DNA of 64,000 bases from JANXLS01 sp035308565 (GTDB lineage Bacteria; Planctomycetota; SZUA-567; H5-PLA8): contig DATGGK010000038.1 of NCBI GenBank assembly GCA_035308565.1, positions 22,069 to 86,068 on the forward strand, written 5' to 3'. Positions 63,736-64,000 of this stretch are shown here, piece after piece. The notes beneath the pieces are model-generated. The model ran no database searches, had not been told where the DNA came from, and saw only the letters and a list, made by a program, of their open reading frames with translations. Position 1 is the first letter of the stretch. The number at the start of each line of letters is the position of its first letter. The position numbers were made by a program, and so were the translations under genes.

Positions 63736-64000
63736 GTGTTTCTTCAATTTCCCGCTGCAAAAAACCAGTTGCATGCGACGCAGAACAGGTGCATGTGAGC
63801 GGGAAAACTTTACAATATTTCAGCGCAAAGTGGAGTGATTATTGACAGAAAATGTCAGAAAGCGGCAATATTTGTTAACCGATTGCGTCTGTATCTTGCA
63901 CGCACGTGAGGTGCACGTGCGCGATTGGCGTTTGCGGTCTGGCCTCTCGCTGCATATATTCGATCGCATTAGATCGCGAAGTTCTGCTCGGAACGGATGC
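63736..64000. other. Region upstream of the ketosynthase
   Basis: About 265 bases with no gene I can support. A perfect inverted repeat TTGACAG/CTGTCAA-like pair (TTGACAGAAAATGTCAG) lies at about 63842-63858 and could be an operator or promoter element for the cluster. Confidence 0.3.

Overview
The window is a high-GC bacterial chromosome segment that looks like a member of the PVC group, most probably Verrucomicrobiota. The evidence is a DUF1592-type cytochrome/DUF1552 pair, a giant autotransporter-strand repeat protein, a vWA plus Gln-rich coiled-coil operon, a Trp-rich DUF6600-type protein, and many intergenic palindromes and 7-bp-period repeats. The phylum is inferred from gene content only; Planctomycetota or a neighbouring phylum cannot be excluded. 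No rRNA, tRNA, CRISPR array or transposase was recognised.

Layout. 1-4.6 kb: a truncated pilT, a Trm112-like zinc protein, two glycosyltransferases (GT4 and GT9) and a flippase-like membrane protein, which together suggest type IV pili and cell-surface glycan assembly. 4.8-17.6 kb: one 4263-residue secreted protein made of four tandem ~915-residue modules and ending in a gingipain-type C25 cysteine peptidase. 18-31 kb: an aldo/keto reductase, a GH127-like glycosidase, the DUF1592/DUF1552 pair, secreted proteins and a short-chain dehydrogenase. 31-42 kb: a three-gene operon (Gln-rich membrane coiled coil, vWA protein, HEAT-repeat protein).

42-51.6 kb is a housekeeping block read leftwards: aminotransferase, greA, pheA, tpiA, secG, yicC, gmk, rpoZ, coaC and coaB. 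Between coaC and coaB sit three foreign-looking genes: a Panacea-domain antitoxin homologue, a 72-residue protein and a membrane coiled coil. 51.9-57.2 kb holds small secreted or membrane proteins and dapF. 57.3-63.7 kb is a leftward fatty-acid or polyene-type cluster (ketosynthase, acyl carrier protein, two CrtI-like FAD oxidoreductases, FabG). It is interrupted in phase by a HEPN plus unknown-protein pair and by a HicAB toxin-antitoxin pair.

Two themes stand out. First, toxin-antitoxin-like modules sit co-oriented inside biosynthetic operons, often with overlapping start and stop codons. Second, at least fourteen loci carry 7-bp-period repeats. The heptamer differs from locus to locus, arms are usually inverted, and the arrays border or supply stop codons, lie directly upstream of start codons, and twice have been read through in frame inside proteins.
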